Source: Roseomonas xinghualingensis
GTDB taxonomy: Bacteria; Pseudomonadota; Alphaproteobacteria; Acetobacterales; Acetobacteraceae
Length of the DNA: 64,000 nucleotides
Assembly: GCF_025791835.1 (NCBI RefSeq)
Contig: NZ_JAOXLP010000001.1
Location: 1-64,000 of the forward strand
Direction of reading: 5' to 3'
The stretch's first letter is position 1; each line of letters opens with the position of its first letter. The notes beneath the pieces are model-generated. The model was not told where the DNA came from and ran no database searches. It saw nothing but the letters and a program-made list of their open reading frames with translations. Position numbers and translations under genes: made by a program. Positions 8,780 to 17,518 of the stretch are shown one piece after another.

Positions 8780-9343
8780 ATGCGCGTAGCCTGCCCCGAA
8801 TGTACCGCCGAATACGACCTGCCCGACACCCTCGCCGCCCGGCTGGGCGAGGGACGCACCGTGCGTTGTGCCCGCTGCGGCACCACCTGGGCCCCAGCGG
8901 CAGGACAACCGGCCGAGACGCCCGCGGCGCCTGGGCCGCACCCGGAAGCCCCGCTCCCCGTGGCGCCCATGCTTCCCGCTGCGCCCATGGCTCCCGAAGC
9001 AGCGGCCGCGCCTGTCATTTCCAGCGCGCCGGCAACGCCTGTGTCGCCCGCGATGCCCCTCCGGGAACCCGCCCTCCCCGCTCCGGCCGAGCCCGATCCT
9101 TCGAATGCCCTGGCGGATCTTTTCACGGCGGATGAGCCGCTTCGCCGCGCCTCCCCGCCTGCCCCACGGCAGGGCGCGCACCCCGCGGTGCCGCCCACCC
9201 CGCCCATCGCCACGGCACTTGCCTGGACCGCCTCGGTCGTCGCGCTGCTCGGCATTGCCGCGGCCGCCTGGCACTGGCGCTTCGATATCGTGGAGGCCTG
9301 GCCGCCGGCGGTACGGGCCTTCATGGCGCTCGGCCTGGGCTGA
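8780..9343 (+). CDS. MJ0042-type zinc-ribbon membrane protein
   Basis: The 187-residue protein begins with a zinc ribbon whose ligands are C5, C8, C30 and C33 (CPEC and CARC). A Pro/Ala-rich disordered linker follows, and a single membrane helix lies at about residues 145-165. Proteins of this architecture often sit divergently beside ftsEX in alphaproteobacteria, and the shared 153-bp gap here probably contains both promoters. Function is unknown, and a regulatory or assembly role at the membrane is only a guess. Confidence 0.75.
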   Translation: MRVACPECTAEYDLPDTLAARLGEGRTVRCARCGTTWAPAAGQPAETPAAPGPHPEAPLPVAPMLPAAPMAPEAAAAPVISSAPATPVSPAMPLREPALPAPAEPDPSNALADLFTADEPLRRASPPAPRQGAHPAVPPTPPIATALAWTASVVALLGIAAAAWHWRFDIVEAWPPAVRAFMALGLG

Positions 9344-9417
9344 TCCTTTCCCCCTGGCCGGGAAGGACAGGCTGGCGCTAGCCTCCGTTCTCAAAGAACA
9401 ACGGAGGAATACGGCCC

Positions 9418-10395
9418 ATGAACCGTCGTGCCCTGCTGCGCCTGCTGCCTGCTCCCGCCCTTCTCTCCACGCTCCCCGCGCGGGCGCAGCAGGCCGAGGA
9501 ATGGCCCTCCCGCAACGTTACCATCATCGTCCCCTTCGCCCCCGGAAGCTCCTCTGACATCGTCGCCCGCGCCATCGCGGGCCCCATGTCCCAGGCCACC
9601 GGCAAGACGGTGGTGGCCGAGAACCGCCCGGGCGCAACGGGGGAGCTCGGGGCCCGCATGGTCATCCGCAGCGCCCCGGACGGCCACACACTGATGCACG
9701 CGCCCATCAGCACATGGGCCATCAATGTCGCCCTGCGCCCGAACCTCGGCTACGACCCGGTGAAGCAGCTCCACGGCATCACCCAGACCGTCCGCACGCC
9801 GAATGTGCTGGTGGTGAACCCCGCCCAGGTCCCGGCTAATGACCTGACTTCCCTCATCGCCTGGCTGAAGGCCAACCGCGCCTCCTACTCCACCTCCGGC
9901 GTCGGCTCCTCCGACCACCTGACGATGGAGATGTTCAAGCAGCTCACCGGCACGGACATCACCCATGTCCCCTATGCCGGCGGCGCCCCGGCCACCACGG
10001 ACCTCATCGCCGGCAACGTCCAGCTCTCCTTCCAGAATCTCGGCTCCATCGCTCCCCACATCGCCGACAACCGCGTGAAGCCGATCCTCATTACGGCGGA
10101 AGCGCGCCATGCCCTGCTGCCCAACGTCCCCACCGCCGTGGAAGGCGGGCTGAAGGACCTGGTGGTCTATTCCTGGCAGGCCCTGGGCGGCCCGGCCGGC
10201 ATGTCACCCGCCCTGATGCAGCGCATCCATGCCCAGGCCGTGACCGCCCTCCGCACGCCGGATGTGGCGCGGCGCATGAACGAGCTCGGCTTCGAGGTGG
10301 TGGGCAGCACGCCGGAGCAGTTCGCGGAGTTCCAGCGGGGCGAGATCGACCGTTGGCGCCGGGTGGTGGAAATCGGGAAGATCACGCCGGCCTAG
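9418..10395 (+). CDS. Bug/TctC-type periplasmic solute receptor (first of three)
   Basis: This is a tripartite tricarboxylate transporter substrate-binding protein of 325 residues. A Sec signal peptide ends at PARAQQ. The family motifs NVTIIVPFAPGSSSDIVAR, ENRPGATGELGA and YDPVKQLHGI follow, with PYAGGAPATTDLIAG in the second lobe. GGAGG-like bases (acggagga) precede the ATG. No TctA or TctB permease lies beside it, as is common for the many orphan Bug receptors in Roseomonas and Bordetella. Ligand unknown. Confidence 0.9.
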   Translation: MNRRALLRLLPAPALLSTLPARAQQAEEWPSRNVTIIVPFAPGSSSDIVARAIAGPMSQATGKTVVAENRPGATGELGARMVIRSAPDGHTLMHAPISTWAINVALRPNLGYDPVKQLHGITQTVRTPNVLVVNPAQVPANDLTSLIAWLKANRASYSTSGVGSSDHLTMEMFKQLTGTDITHVPYAGGAPATTDLIAGNVQLSFQNLGSIAPHIADNRVKPILITAEARHALLPNVPTAVEGGLKDLVVYSWQALGGPAGMSPALMQRIHAQAVTALRTPDVARRMNELGFEVVGSTPEQFAEFQRGEIDRWRRVVEIGKITPA

Positions 10396-10491
10396 CCGTC
10401 TGTGGCCCGGGGGGGCTTCGCCTCCCGGAGCCCGTCACATTTTCCCGAGAGCGGTCAGGTGGGACGAGGCCACCCCATATCCTACCGTCCC

Positions 10492-11400
10492 ATGACCGCA
10501 CTCATCCTTCCCGCCCCCCTGCACAGGCGGATCGACGCCACCGCCCAGGCCCTGCTGGAAGCGCCGGGCCTCCCGGCCATCGATTTCAGCCAGCCCCCTG
10601 GCGAACCGGCCCTGATCCCTGCGGATTCCATCTCCTGGAGGATCTTCCGGAATCCGGCATCGCTGTTCATTGGCGGCGTGGCGGCCGTGATTCTCGAGCT
10701 GGCCGAACCGCGCGTGCGGAGCGGCGTCTGGGAGCATTCCTCCTTCCGCGCAGAGCCGGTGCGGCGGCTGCAACGCACCGGCCTTGCCGCCATGGTCACC
10801 GTCTATGGCGCCCGCAGCGTGGCGGAGCGGATGATCGCCGGGGTGGTGCGGATGCATGACAAGGTGACGGGCAACACGCCTTCCGGCGCCGCCTACCGCG
10901 CCAATGACCAGGATCTGCTGGACTGGGTGCAGGCCACCGCCAGCTTCGGCTTCACCGAGGCCTATAGCCGCTATGTCCGCCCCCTTTCCGCCGAAGAACG
11001 CGACCACGCCTTCGCCGAAGGCGTCCCCGCCTCCCGCCTCTACGGCGCCGTCGGCGCGCCGACTTCGGACGCGGAATGGCAGGCCATGCTGGAATCCATG
11101 CGGGACAGGTTGGAACCCTCGCCCATCGTCTTCGAATTCCTCGCCATCATGCGCGACGCCCCCGCCTTACCGGCGCCGCTTCGCCCCGTGCAGCGCCTGC
11201 TCCTGCGCGCGGCCGTGGAGATGACGCCAGGCTGGGTGCGGGACCGGCTGAGACTGACCGCCCGCCACGGTTTGCGCCCCTGGGAAAAACCCGCCATCCG
11301 GCTGATCGGCCGGGCATCGGACCGGATCATGCTGCGTGCCAGCCCCGCCGTGCAGGCCAGCCTGCGCCTCGGGCTGCCAGCGGATTACCTGTACCGGTAG
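10492..11400 (+). CDS. MpaB/Lcp-like oxygenase (DUF2236)
   Basis: This 302-residue protein belongs to the DUF2236 family, which includes the heme-dependent mycophenolic-acid oxygenase MpaB and the latex-clearing protein Lcp. Family-like segments include SISWRIFRNPASLFIGG, GVWEHSSF, VYGARSVAERMI and the MHDKVTG His segment. The reading frame is open upstream, but ATG 10492 (MTALILPAP) fits the family length. It converges on the UdgX gene with only 12 bases between stops. The natural substrate is unknown. Confidence 0.75.
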   Translation: MTALILPAPLHRRIDATAQALLEAPGLPAIDFSQPPGEPALIPADSISWRIFRNPASLFIGGVAAVILELAEPRVRSGVWEHSSFRAEPVRRLQRTGLAAMVTVYGARSVAERMIAGVVRMHDKVTGNTPSGAAYRANDQDLLDWVQATASFGFTEAYSRYVRPLSAEERDHAFAEGVPASRLYGAVGAPTSDAEWQAMLESMRDRLEPSPIVFEFLAIMRDAPALPAPLRPVQRLLLRAAVEMTPGWVRDRLRLTARHGLRPWEKPAIRLIGRASDRIMLRASPAVQASLRLGLPADYLYR

Positions 11401-11412
11401 CCTGCCAGCCCC

Positions 11413-12945
11413 TCAGGCGGCCAGCTTCCGCGCCGTGGCCGCCGCCTGCCCCAGATCCTCGACGAAGCGGTCGTATTCCCGCGCCTTCGCCTCTGCATTG
11501 GGCAGCCGCAGCAGGTAGGAGGGATGCACGGTCGGATAGAAGGGTCGCCCCTCCGGATCGCGCAGCAGCGACCCGCGCAGCTTCGTCACCGGCATGGCGC
11601 GGCCCGAGACAGCCCGCAGCGCCGTCGCCCCCAGCGTCACGATCAGCCTGGGCTGCACCAGTGTGATCTCGCGCTGCAGGAAGGGGCGGTAGAAGGTGAT
11701 GTCGCCCGCATCCGGCGACTGGTGCAGGCGACGCTTGCCGGTGGGCGTGAATTTGAAGTGCTTCACCGCATTGGTGACATAGGCCTCATCGCGCGGAACG
11801 CCCGCCTCTTCCAACGCCTTGTTCCACAGCCGCCCGGCGGGGCCGACAAAGGGCCGGCCCTGGATGTCCTCCTCATCGCCCGGCTGCTCGCCGATGAACA
11901 TCAGCAGCGGGTGCTGCGGCCCCTCGCCCATCACGGGCTGGGTCGCATTGGCCACCCAGGGCGGCAGGTCGTTGCGGGCGAGCAGGTCGCGGCGCAGGGC
12001 AGCCTGGGCTTCGGCGTAGTCGCCAGGGTCGGTCGGCAGGTCGGCAGGCATGTCCGTTTCAACGCCCATGCCGCCACGCAGATGCGCGGGCAGATGCAGC
12101 GGCCTTTGCCGGCGCCCGGCGGACAGCGTCGCGCCCCGGGCCACCATTTCCGCCACCCGCTTCGGCGCCTCGGCCATCAGCCGCGGGATGTCCTGCGTCT
12201 CGGGCAGGTTGCGCCAGTACTTCTTCGGCATTTCCGCCCGCATCGCATCGGGCTTGAGCCGCGCCGGATTGAAGATGGAGGCGAAATAGGCACGCCACAG
12301 AACCTCCGCCGCATCCTCGGCCGGCGCATCCGAACGCCGCGCGCCAGGACCGAAGCGCAGCTCCTCCCCATACCAATGCGCGGAAATCCGCGGCGTCAGG
12401 ATCGACCAGTGCAGGCTGGCGAAACGCCGGACGAAGAAGCCGGCCTCGGCGCGCAGGATGTGATGCTCCGGCTCATACCAGGCGACGAAGCGGGATTGCG
12501 GTAAGGCAGCGTGCGGCGCGGAGAACGCGCCATCCTCCACGCGCACCTCACGGAAGCGCAGGAAGGCATGCATCTTGTGCGCGTCTCGCCGCACGGCGCG
12601 CGCCATGGCCTGGGCGCGCGCCACTTCCGGATCGGCCGCGTCATCCAGCAGCCCGCGTTCCGATTGAAGCCGGTGCAGCAGCGAATGCAGCAGCGCGAAC
12701 CGCTCCGGATCATGATGCCGTGATGCCAGCCGCGCCAGATCGGGGAAATCGCGCGGCACGCGTGGCGGCGGCGCATCGGGTGGTGGAGCTGGTGGCGATC
12801 CGCCACCGAACAGCGGCACCTGATCGCCCTCCACCAGCCAGGACACATCCGCGGGCGCCACCCCCGCCATCAGCAGCGCGCGCGATGCCTCGCGCCAGCC
12901 TTCGAAATCATCGGGCGCATCAAGCGTTACGCAGACAGGGCTCAT
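11413..12945 (-). CDS. UdgX uracil-DNA-binding protein fused to DUF4130
   Basis: The 510-residue protein joins an N-terminal TIGR03915/DUF4130 domain (about residues 1-270) to a UdgX-type uracil-DNA glycosylase domain (about 300-510). UdgX marks are GEQPGDEED (catalytic loop), NAVKHFKF, the R-loop GKRRLHQ at 403-409 with His 408, and HPSYLLR. In characterised UdgX proteins the R-loop His forms a covalent bond with the abasic site. The start at MSPVCVTL is preferred over the longer ORF. The usual partner, a TIGR03916 radical-SAM gene, lies about 1 kb upstream in the same orientation. Confidence 0.9.
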   Translation of the reverse strand: MSPVCVTLDAPDDFEGWREASRALLMAGVAPADVSWLVEGDQVPLFGGGSPPAPPPDAPPPRVPRDFPDLARLASRHHDPERFALLHSLLHRLQSERGLLDDAADPEVARAQAMARAVRRDAHKMHAFLRFREVRVEDGAFSAPHAALPQSRFVAWYEPEHHILRAEAGFFVRRFASLHWSILTPRISAHWYGEELRFGPGARRSDAPAEDAAEVLWRAYFASIFNPARLKPDAMRAEMPKKYWRNLPETQDIPRLMAEAPKRVAEMVARGATLSAGRRQRPLHLPAHLRGGMGVETDMPADLPTDPGDYAEAQAALRRDLLARNDLPPWVANATQPVMGEGPQHPLLMFIGEQPGDEEDIQGRPFVGPAGRLWNKALEEAGVPRDEAYVTNAVKHFKFTPTGKRRLHQSPDAGDITFYRPFLQREITLVQPRLIVTLGATALRAVSGRAMPVTKLRGSLLRDPEGRPFYPTVHPSYLLRLPNAEAKAREYDRFVEDLGQAAATARKLAA

Positions 12946-13155
12946 GCCGTGCCTCCCTCGATGCACATCGTCATGTCGGTTTCTCACGGCACCGTGATTC
13001 TTGCTCTGGCCACAGCGGCATTACCCCTGCACTCGTCGCAGGCCAGGGCGGTCTCCGTCCCAGCGGCCATCGCGGACTGCGAACCTGTCCACGGGCCCGG
13101 GTCGCAGGCAGGCCCTGCCCGCGTCCCTGACACCGAGGGGAGACATCAGTAAGCC

Positions 13156-13593
13156 ATGCGGACCACCTATCGGATCGCCGCCCTCGCGGCCGTGCCCGTC
13201 GCCGCGTTTCTTGCCGCGGCGCCCGCCGCCCGCGCGCAAGCGCCTTCGACACCGACTTCCGTATCCACCACCGCGGAACTGGCTGCGATCTGCCTGCCCG
13301 ACGCCGCAGGCGTGCAGCGCCTGGAGGCCATCGCCTATTGCCAGGGCTATGTGACGGCCTTCGGCCAGTATCACACCATGATGCACCCGGCGGGCAGCCG
13401 CCGGGCTCAGCTCTACTGCCTGCCGAACCCCACCCCCAGCGTCGCGGAAGCGGCCATCGCCTTCGCGAACTGGGCGAAGCAGAATCCGCAATACGGCAAT
13501 GCGCCCGCGCCCGAGGGATTGCTGCGCTGGGCCCAGGCCACCTATGCCTGCCCCGGCACGGCAGCACAGCCCGCCTCCCGTAACGCCCGCTGA
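13156..13593 (+). CDS. Secreted Rap1a/Tai-like domain protein
   Basis: This 145-residue protein has a signal peptide ending ARAQA. The mature part resembles the Rap1a/Tai fold: a first Cys in AICLPD, YCQGYVTAFG, then LYCLPN, FANWAKQNP and ATYACP, giving paired cysteines and the C-terminal helix pattern of the family. Rap1a/Tai proteins include immunity proteins of type VI peptidoglycan amidases, but many are housekeeping periplasmic proteins of unknown role. No effector gene lies nearby, so an immunity role is not supported here. Confidence 0.6.
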   Translation: MRTTYRIAALAAVPVAAFLAAAPAARAQAPSTPTSVSTTAELAAICLPDAAGVQRLEAIAYCQGYVTAFGQYHTMMHPAGSRRAQLYCLPNPTPSVAEAAIAFANWAKQNPQYGNAPAPEGLLRWAQATYACPGTAAQPASRNAR

Positions 13594-13606
13594 GATGAGG
13601 AAGACC

Positions 13607-13888
13607 ATGACCCTTCGTGTGACCCGTCTCGCGCTTCCCCTCGTCGCCGCGCTCTCCCTCGGCGCCTGCGAGAATGCGACCCGAACCGAGCGCAATGTCG
13701 GCACCGGCGCGCTCGGCGGCGCCGCGCTGGGCGCGCTCATCGGCTCCTTCAGCGGCGATGCCGGCTGGGGCGCGCTGGGCGGCGCGGCCCTCGGCGCCGG
13801 TGCCGGCTATCTCTACGAACAGTCGGAGCGGTCGCAGGACCGCGCCTACTGGCAGGGCCGCCAGGACGCGCGGCAATACCGCCGCTGA
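13607..13888 (+). CDS. Glycine-zipper lipoprotein
   Basis: This 93-residue lipoprotein has a lipobox (SLGAC) after a short signal, then repeated Gly/Ala zipper segments (GALGGAALGALIG, GALGGAALGAGAGYLYE). A charged tail rich in Arg, Gln and Tyr follows. It resembles YMGG/OmpA-linker-type zipper proteins of the outer membrane. ATG 13607 has GAGGA six bases upstream, and the in-frame ATG 13595 lacks a Shine-Dalgarno. It follows the Rap1a-like gene by 13 bases. Confidence 0.7.
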   Translation: MTLRVTRLALPLVAALSLGACENATRTERNVGTGALGGAALGALIGSFSGDAGWGALGGAALGAGAGYLYEQSERSQDRAYWQGRQDARQYRR

Positions 13889-13950
13889 CGCAAGGGGAGG
13901 GCATGGGCCAGCCGGCCCGTGCCCGCCATGCCCCCGGCCAGGACACCGCA

Positions 13951-15300
13951 TCAGGCCAACCCAGCGCCCGGTGAGAGGAGCGGCTGGCTGAAAAGCGGTA
14001 ACTGGACGGGCCGCGCCACCTTGCCGGCGGGGATGATGGCATTGCGCTCCGCCAGCCCCTCCTTCGGCAGCAACAGCGAGCGCAGATCGGCGCGATCCAG
14101 CAATCCGCCACGCGGATGATGGTCCAGCGCCATGACGAAGGGCGCCACCTTCCGCAGATTCACGCGCAGCCGCGCCAGATCCTGCATGCGGAAGGCCCGC
14201 ACGCGCCGCGCGGCCACAATCTTCTCCACCGTCTTCGCGCCCAGCCCCGGCACGCGCAGCAGCATCTCGCGATCCGCGCGGTTCACATCCACCGGGAAGA
14301 TGGCGCGATGCTTCAGCGCCCAGGCGAGCTTCGGATCCACCTCCAGGTCCAGCATCCCGCCCTCGCCCCCCGCGATCACCTCCGGCGCGGTGAAGCCGTA
14401 GAAGCGCAGCAGCCAGTCCGCCTGGTAGAGCCGGTGCTCCCGCACCAGCGGCGGCGCCGTGGGCGGCAGAAGCGAAGATGCGTCGGGGATCGGCGAATAG
14501 GCCGAGAAATACACGCGCTTCAGCCGGTACGAACCATAGAGATTCGCGCTCGTATCCAGGATCGTCGCATCCGTGGACTCATCCGCCCCCACGATCATCT
14601 GCGTGGACTGCCCCGCCGGAGCGAAGCGCGGCGCGGCGGCACGGCGCCCGCCCGACATCGCCACCTTCACCACCGCCGCCTCGTCCCGCGCCTCCTTCGC
14701 CACATCGATGCGCGTGCGCAGCCCCGCCATCGCGACACGGATGGCGCCCAGATCCTTCTCCGGCGCCAGCGCCTTCAGGCTTTGTGCCTGCGGCAGCTCC
14801 ACATTGATGGAAAGCCGGTCCGCATGCCGCCCCGCTTCCGCGAGCAACTCCGGATCGGCATCGGGAATGGTCTTGAGATGGATATAGCCCTTGAAGCCAT
14901 GCGTCTCGCGCAGCTCCCGCGCCACGCGCACGATCTGCTCCATCGTGTAGTCCGGCGAACGAATGATGCCGGAGGACAGGAACAGGCCCTCGATGTAATT
15001 CCGCCGGTAGAAGCTCAGCGTCAGTTCGACGATCTCGCGTACCGAGAACCGCGCGCGCCGCACATTCGATGATGCCCGGTTGATGCAATAGGCACAGTCG
15101 AACACACAGGCATTCGTCAGCAGCACCTTCAGCAGCGAAATGCAGCGCCCATCCGGCGCATAGGCATGGCAGATTCCCATGCCCTCCGTGCTGCCCAGCC
15201 CGCCGTCGCGGCTGTCCCGCTTCTCGGTTCCCGAGGAGGCGCAGGATGCATCGTATTTCGCAGCATCGGCGAGGATCTCAAGCTTCTCGCGCAGCTCCAT
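13951..15300 (-). CDS. TIGR03916 radical-SAM DNA modification/repair protein
   Basis: This 449-residue radical-SAM enzyme has its cluster ligands at C65, C69 and C72 (CVFDCAYC). The TIM barrel includes EGLFLSSGIIR and YIHLKTIPD. A C-terminal helix-hairpin-helix (VNRADREMLLRVPGLGAKTVEKI) is suited to DNA binding. The family is named for its genomic link to the DUF4130/UdgX protein, and its reaction has not been established. ATG 15300 (MELREKLEIL) is the family start. A near-consensus LexA site lies 53 bases upstream of it. Confidence 0.9.
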   Translation of the reverse strand: MELREKLEILADAAKYDASCASSGTEKRDSRDGGLGSTEGMGICHAYAPDGRCISLLKVLLTNACVFDCAYCINRASSNVRRARFSVREIVELTLSFYRRNYIEGLFLSSGIIRSPDYTMEQIVRVARELRETHGFKGYIHLKTIPDADPELLAEAGRHADRLSINVELPQAQSLKALAPEKDLGAIRVAMAGLRTRIDVAKEARDEAAVVKVAMSGGRRAAAPRFAPAGQSTQMIVGADESTDATILDTSANLYGSYRLKRVYFSAYSPIPDASSLLPPTAPPLVREHRLYQADWLLRFYGFTAPEVIAGGEGGMLDLEVDPKLAWALKHRAIFPVDVNRADREMLLRVPGLGAKTVEKIVAARRVRAFRMQDLARLRVNLRKVAPFVMALDHHPRGGLLDRADLRSLLLPKEGLAERNAIIPAGKVARPVQLPLFSQPLLSPGAGLA

Positions 15301-15352
15301 GAGGCACCTTCGGACAGGCCCCTGGATATGGCTCCGGGCCCCCGGAAGGCAA

Positions 15353-15367
15353 GCACAAAACAAGAAC
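15353..15367 (-). promoter_or_regulatory. LexA-like SOS box upstream of the radical-SAM gene
   Basis: The sequence GCACAAAACAAGAAC differs by one base from the alphaproteobacterial LexA pattern GAAC-N7-GAAC, and its spacer is typically A-rich. It lies 53 bases before the start of the TIGR03916 gene, where a repressor would act. The assignment is inference from sequence resemblance. No second copy was seen before the UdgX gene. Confidence 0.5.
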
Positions 15368-15499
15368 AATAAAGCGGTGGGACCCAGGAATCAGCCACTT
15401 TGCCTCATCGGGCCTGCCGCATTTGCATCCGGTCAACGCTTGGGAAATCCCCCGCGTGGGACTATGTGCTGCACCGCATCAGCCGCCGAGCAGAGGTCC

Positions 15500-15727
15500 A
15501 TGCCCGATAACACCTATCCGCAGCTTCACTTCATCTGGGGCGGCATCTTCACCGACGCGACCTTCAGCACCCTGGAGCCCGGCTCCGAGGAGAGCTACGG
15601 CCCCTATCACGACGTCCAGACCGCCGATCGCGTCTGGAACGAGAAGGCGCGCCGCAATATCGACATCGCGAACCACCGGCTTTTCGTGATCTCCGTCCCC
15701 CGCCCCGGCGGCACCAAGGTCGCCTGA
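15500..15727 (+). CDS. DUF4170-like small protein
   Basis: This is a 75-residue soluble protein. LHFIWGGIF, the YGPYHDVQTADRVW segment and IDIANHRLFVI resemble the DUF4170 family of short alphaproteobacterial proteins, whose members share a FGG motif, a G-x-Y stretch, an Ala/Trp helix and a D-x-A-x-x-R segment. Function is unknown. AGAGG lies five bases before the ATG. It is divergent from the radical-SAM gene across a gap of about 200 bp. Confidence 0.65.
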   Translation: MPDNTYPQLHFIWGGIFTDATFSTLEPGSEESYGPYHDVQTADRVWNEKARRNIDIANHRLFVISVPRPGGTKVA

Positions 15728-15812
15728 GATCAGGCGCGCCCGCCGCTCGATCCAAAACGGAACAACCGCCTGCGCGGAACTCGGCAGCGTCTTCACCTGA
15801 GGAGAGTTTTCC

Positions 15813-16340
15813 TCAGAGAAGCCGTTCGATCTCCCCGGCGATCTTCTCCGGATTGGTGGCGGGCGCGAAGCGCTTCACCACGCGCCCATCGCGATCCACC
15901 AGGAACTTGGTGAAGTTCCACTTCACCGCCTCGGTCCCCAGCGCCCCCGGTGCCTCATGCTTGAGATAGCGGAACACCGGGTCCGCCCCCGCCCCGTTCA
16001 CCTCCACCTTAGCGAAGACCGGAAAGGTCACGTCGTACCGGGTGGTGCAGAAGGCCGCGATCTCGGCGGCATCGCCGGGCTCCTGCCGGCCGAACTGGTT
16101 GCAGGGAAAGGCCAGTACCGAAAAGCCGCGCGGACCATAGCGCCGCTGCAGCGCCTCCAGCCCGGCATATTGCGGGGTGAAGCCGCATTGGCTCGCCGTG
16201 TTCACGATCAGCAGCACCTGGCCGCGGTAATCGGCCAGCGGAGCCATGCCGCCGCCCGGCAAAGGGGCGGACAGGGCGAACACCCCCGGAAGGGCATCAC
16301 CGCCGGAAAACCGGGCTTCCGGGCGCATTTCCTCGCTCAA
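15813..16340 (-). CDS. Glutathione peroxidase family protein
   Basis: This thiol peroxidase reduces hydroperoxides. The catalytic tetrad is complete: C52 (ASQCGFT), Q82 (FPCNQFG) and W141-N142 (KWNFTKF). The cysteine form in bacteria usually prefers thioredoxin over glutathione, which fits the nearby trxA. The TTG start at 16340 overlaps the upstream stop (TTGA) and has GGAG eight bases before it. ATG 16328 is possible but lies only two bases from its own purine tract. It is the last gene of the trxA operon. Confidence 0.88.
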   Translation of the reverse strand: MSEEMRPEARFSGGDALPGVFALSAPLPGGGMAPLADYRGQVLLIVNTASQCGFTPQYAGLEALQRRYGPRGFSVLAFPCNQFGRQEPGDAAEIAAFCTTRYDVTFPVFAKVEVNGAGADPVFRYLKHEAPGALGTEAVKWNFTKFLVDRDGRVVKRFAPATNPEKIAGEIERLL

Positions 16341-17518
16341 GGCGTGAGCTCCAGCCGGAGCACGCGGCCACGGGCCTCATCCGTCAGGATGTACAGGAAC
16401 CCATCGGGGCCGGGCAGCACATGCCGGAACCGCGTCTGGCCCCACAACAGGCGCTCCTCGCCCACCACCCGGTCGCCATCCATGGTGAGCCGCACCAGGC
16501 CAGGTGGACTCAAGGCGGCCAGGAACAGGTTCCCGCGCCATCCAGGAAAGGCTGCGCCGGTATAGAAATTCCCGCCCGAAGGGCTGACCGCCGGTGTCCA
16601 GTGCCGCAGCGGCTCCTCGATTCCCGGCGCGCTCGCCTGCCCCGTGCCGATGGCGCTGCCATTGTAGTCCCGCCCATAGGAGACGAGCGGCCAGCCGTAA
16701 TTCGCACCGCGCCGCAGCAGGTTCACCTCATCACCGCCACGCGCCCCGAACTCGATCTCGATCAGCGATCCCGTGGCCGGATTCACCGCGAGCCCCTGCG
16801 GGTTCCGGTGCCCGTAGGTAAAAATCTCCGCCCGCGCGCCCTCGCGCCCCAGGAAGGGATTTCCCTCCGCAGGCCGCCCGTCGCGCTCCAACCGCAGCAC
16901 CTTGCCGGCCAGATCATCCAGCTCCTGCGACCGCATCTTGTCCGAATACCGGTCGCCCGTGGAGAGATAGAGCTTCCCGTCCCGCCCGAAGGCGATCCGG
17001 CAGCCATAATGGTTCCACCCGGAGGATTGCGCCGGCGTCGCGTCCAGCAGCGTCGTCAGCCCTTCCAGGCGCGTCGCATCGGCTGAAAGCCGTGCCGTCA
17101 CCAGCCGCGTGAGCGTGCCGTCCGGCACCGATGCGGCCTGGCAGAGATAGATCTGCCGCGTCTGCTCAAAGTCCGGGGCCAGGGCCACGTCCAGCAGCCC
17201 GGCCTGTCTCTGCACCACCACCTCGGGCACGCCGGCGAGGGGAGCCGAGACACCCCCATCCCGCCCGATGATCCGCAGCCGCCCGGGCCGCTCCGTCACC
17301 AGCAACCGCCCATCCGGCAGGAAGGCGGCGCCCCAGGGATGCTCCAGCCCCGTGGCGAAATCCCGCACCCGGAAGCTGGCGCGCTCGCTCCGCACGACAT
17401 CCTGCGCCGAAACGGAGCCGGCCGCGCAGGCGGCCAGCCCCATTCCCAGCAGCAGCGCAAGGAGACGCGCGGCGCGCAAGGCGATCAGGCCCTGGCGGCC
17501 AGCGCCTGATCCACCCAT
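16337..17518 (-). CDS. PQQ-dependent aldose sugar dehydrogenase
   Basis: This is a secreted soluble quinoprotein of the YliI/Asd family, predicted to oxidise sugars in the periplasm. It has beta-propeller motifs ATGLEHPWGAAFLPDGRLLV, GDRYSDK, FTYGHRNPQGLAVNP and GANYGWPLVSYG. The N-terminus has a signal with a possible lipobox (GLAAC). ATG 17518 overlaps trxA by 34 bases. A TTG at 17479 would remove the overlap and give a cleaner signal peptide. PQQ-dependent dehydrogenases are a hallmark of Acetobacteraceae. Confidence 0.85.
   Translation of the reverse strand: MGGSGAGRQGLIALRAARLLALLLGMGLAACAAGSVSAQDVVRSERASFRVRDFATGLEHPWGAAFLPDGRLLVTERPGRLRIIGRDGGVSAPLAGVPEVVVQRQAGLLDVALAPDFEQTRQIYLCQAASVPDGTLTRLVTARLSADATRLEGLTTLLDATPAQSSGWNHYGCRIAFGRDGKLYLSTGDRYSDKMRSQELDDLAGKVLRLERDGRPAEGNPFLGREGARAEIFTYGHRNPQGLAVNPATGSLIEIEFGARGGDEVNLLRRGANYGWPLVSYGRDYNGSAIGTGQASAPGIEEPLRHWTPAVSPSGGNFYTGAAFPGWRGNLFLAALSPPGLVRLTMDGDRVVGEERLLWGQTRFRHVLPGPDGFLYILTDEARGRVLRLELTP

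Noticed and set aside
12949..13152. Rightward 67-codon frame in the UdgX upstream gap
   Set aside because: It has no family resemblance, no Shine-Dalgarno, and a composition like its surroundings. The gap is better read as promoter space.
13156..13593. Type VI immunity gene (Rap1a/Tai)
   Set aside because: Only the fold resembles Rap1a. No effector or type VI genes are nearby, so the immunity call is not supported.
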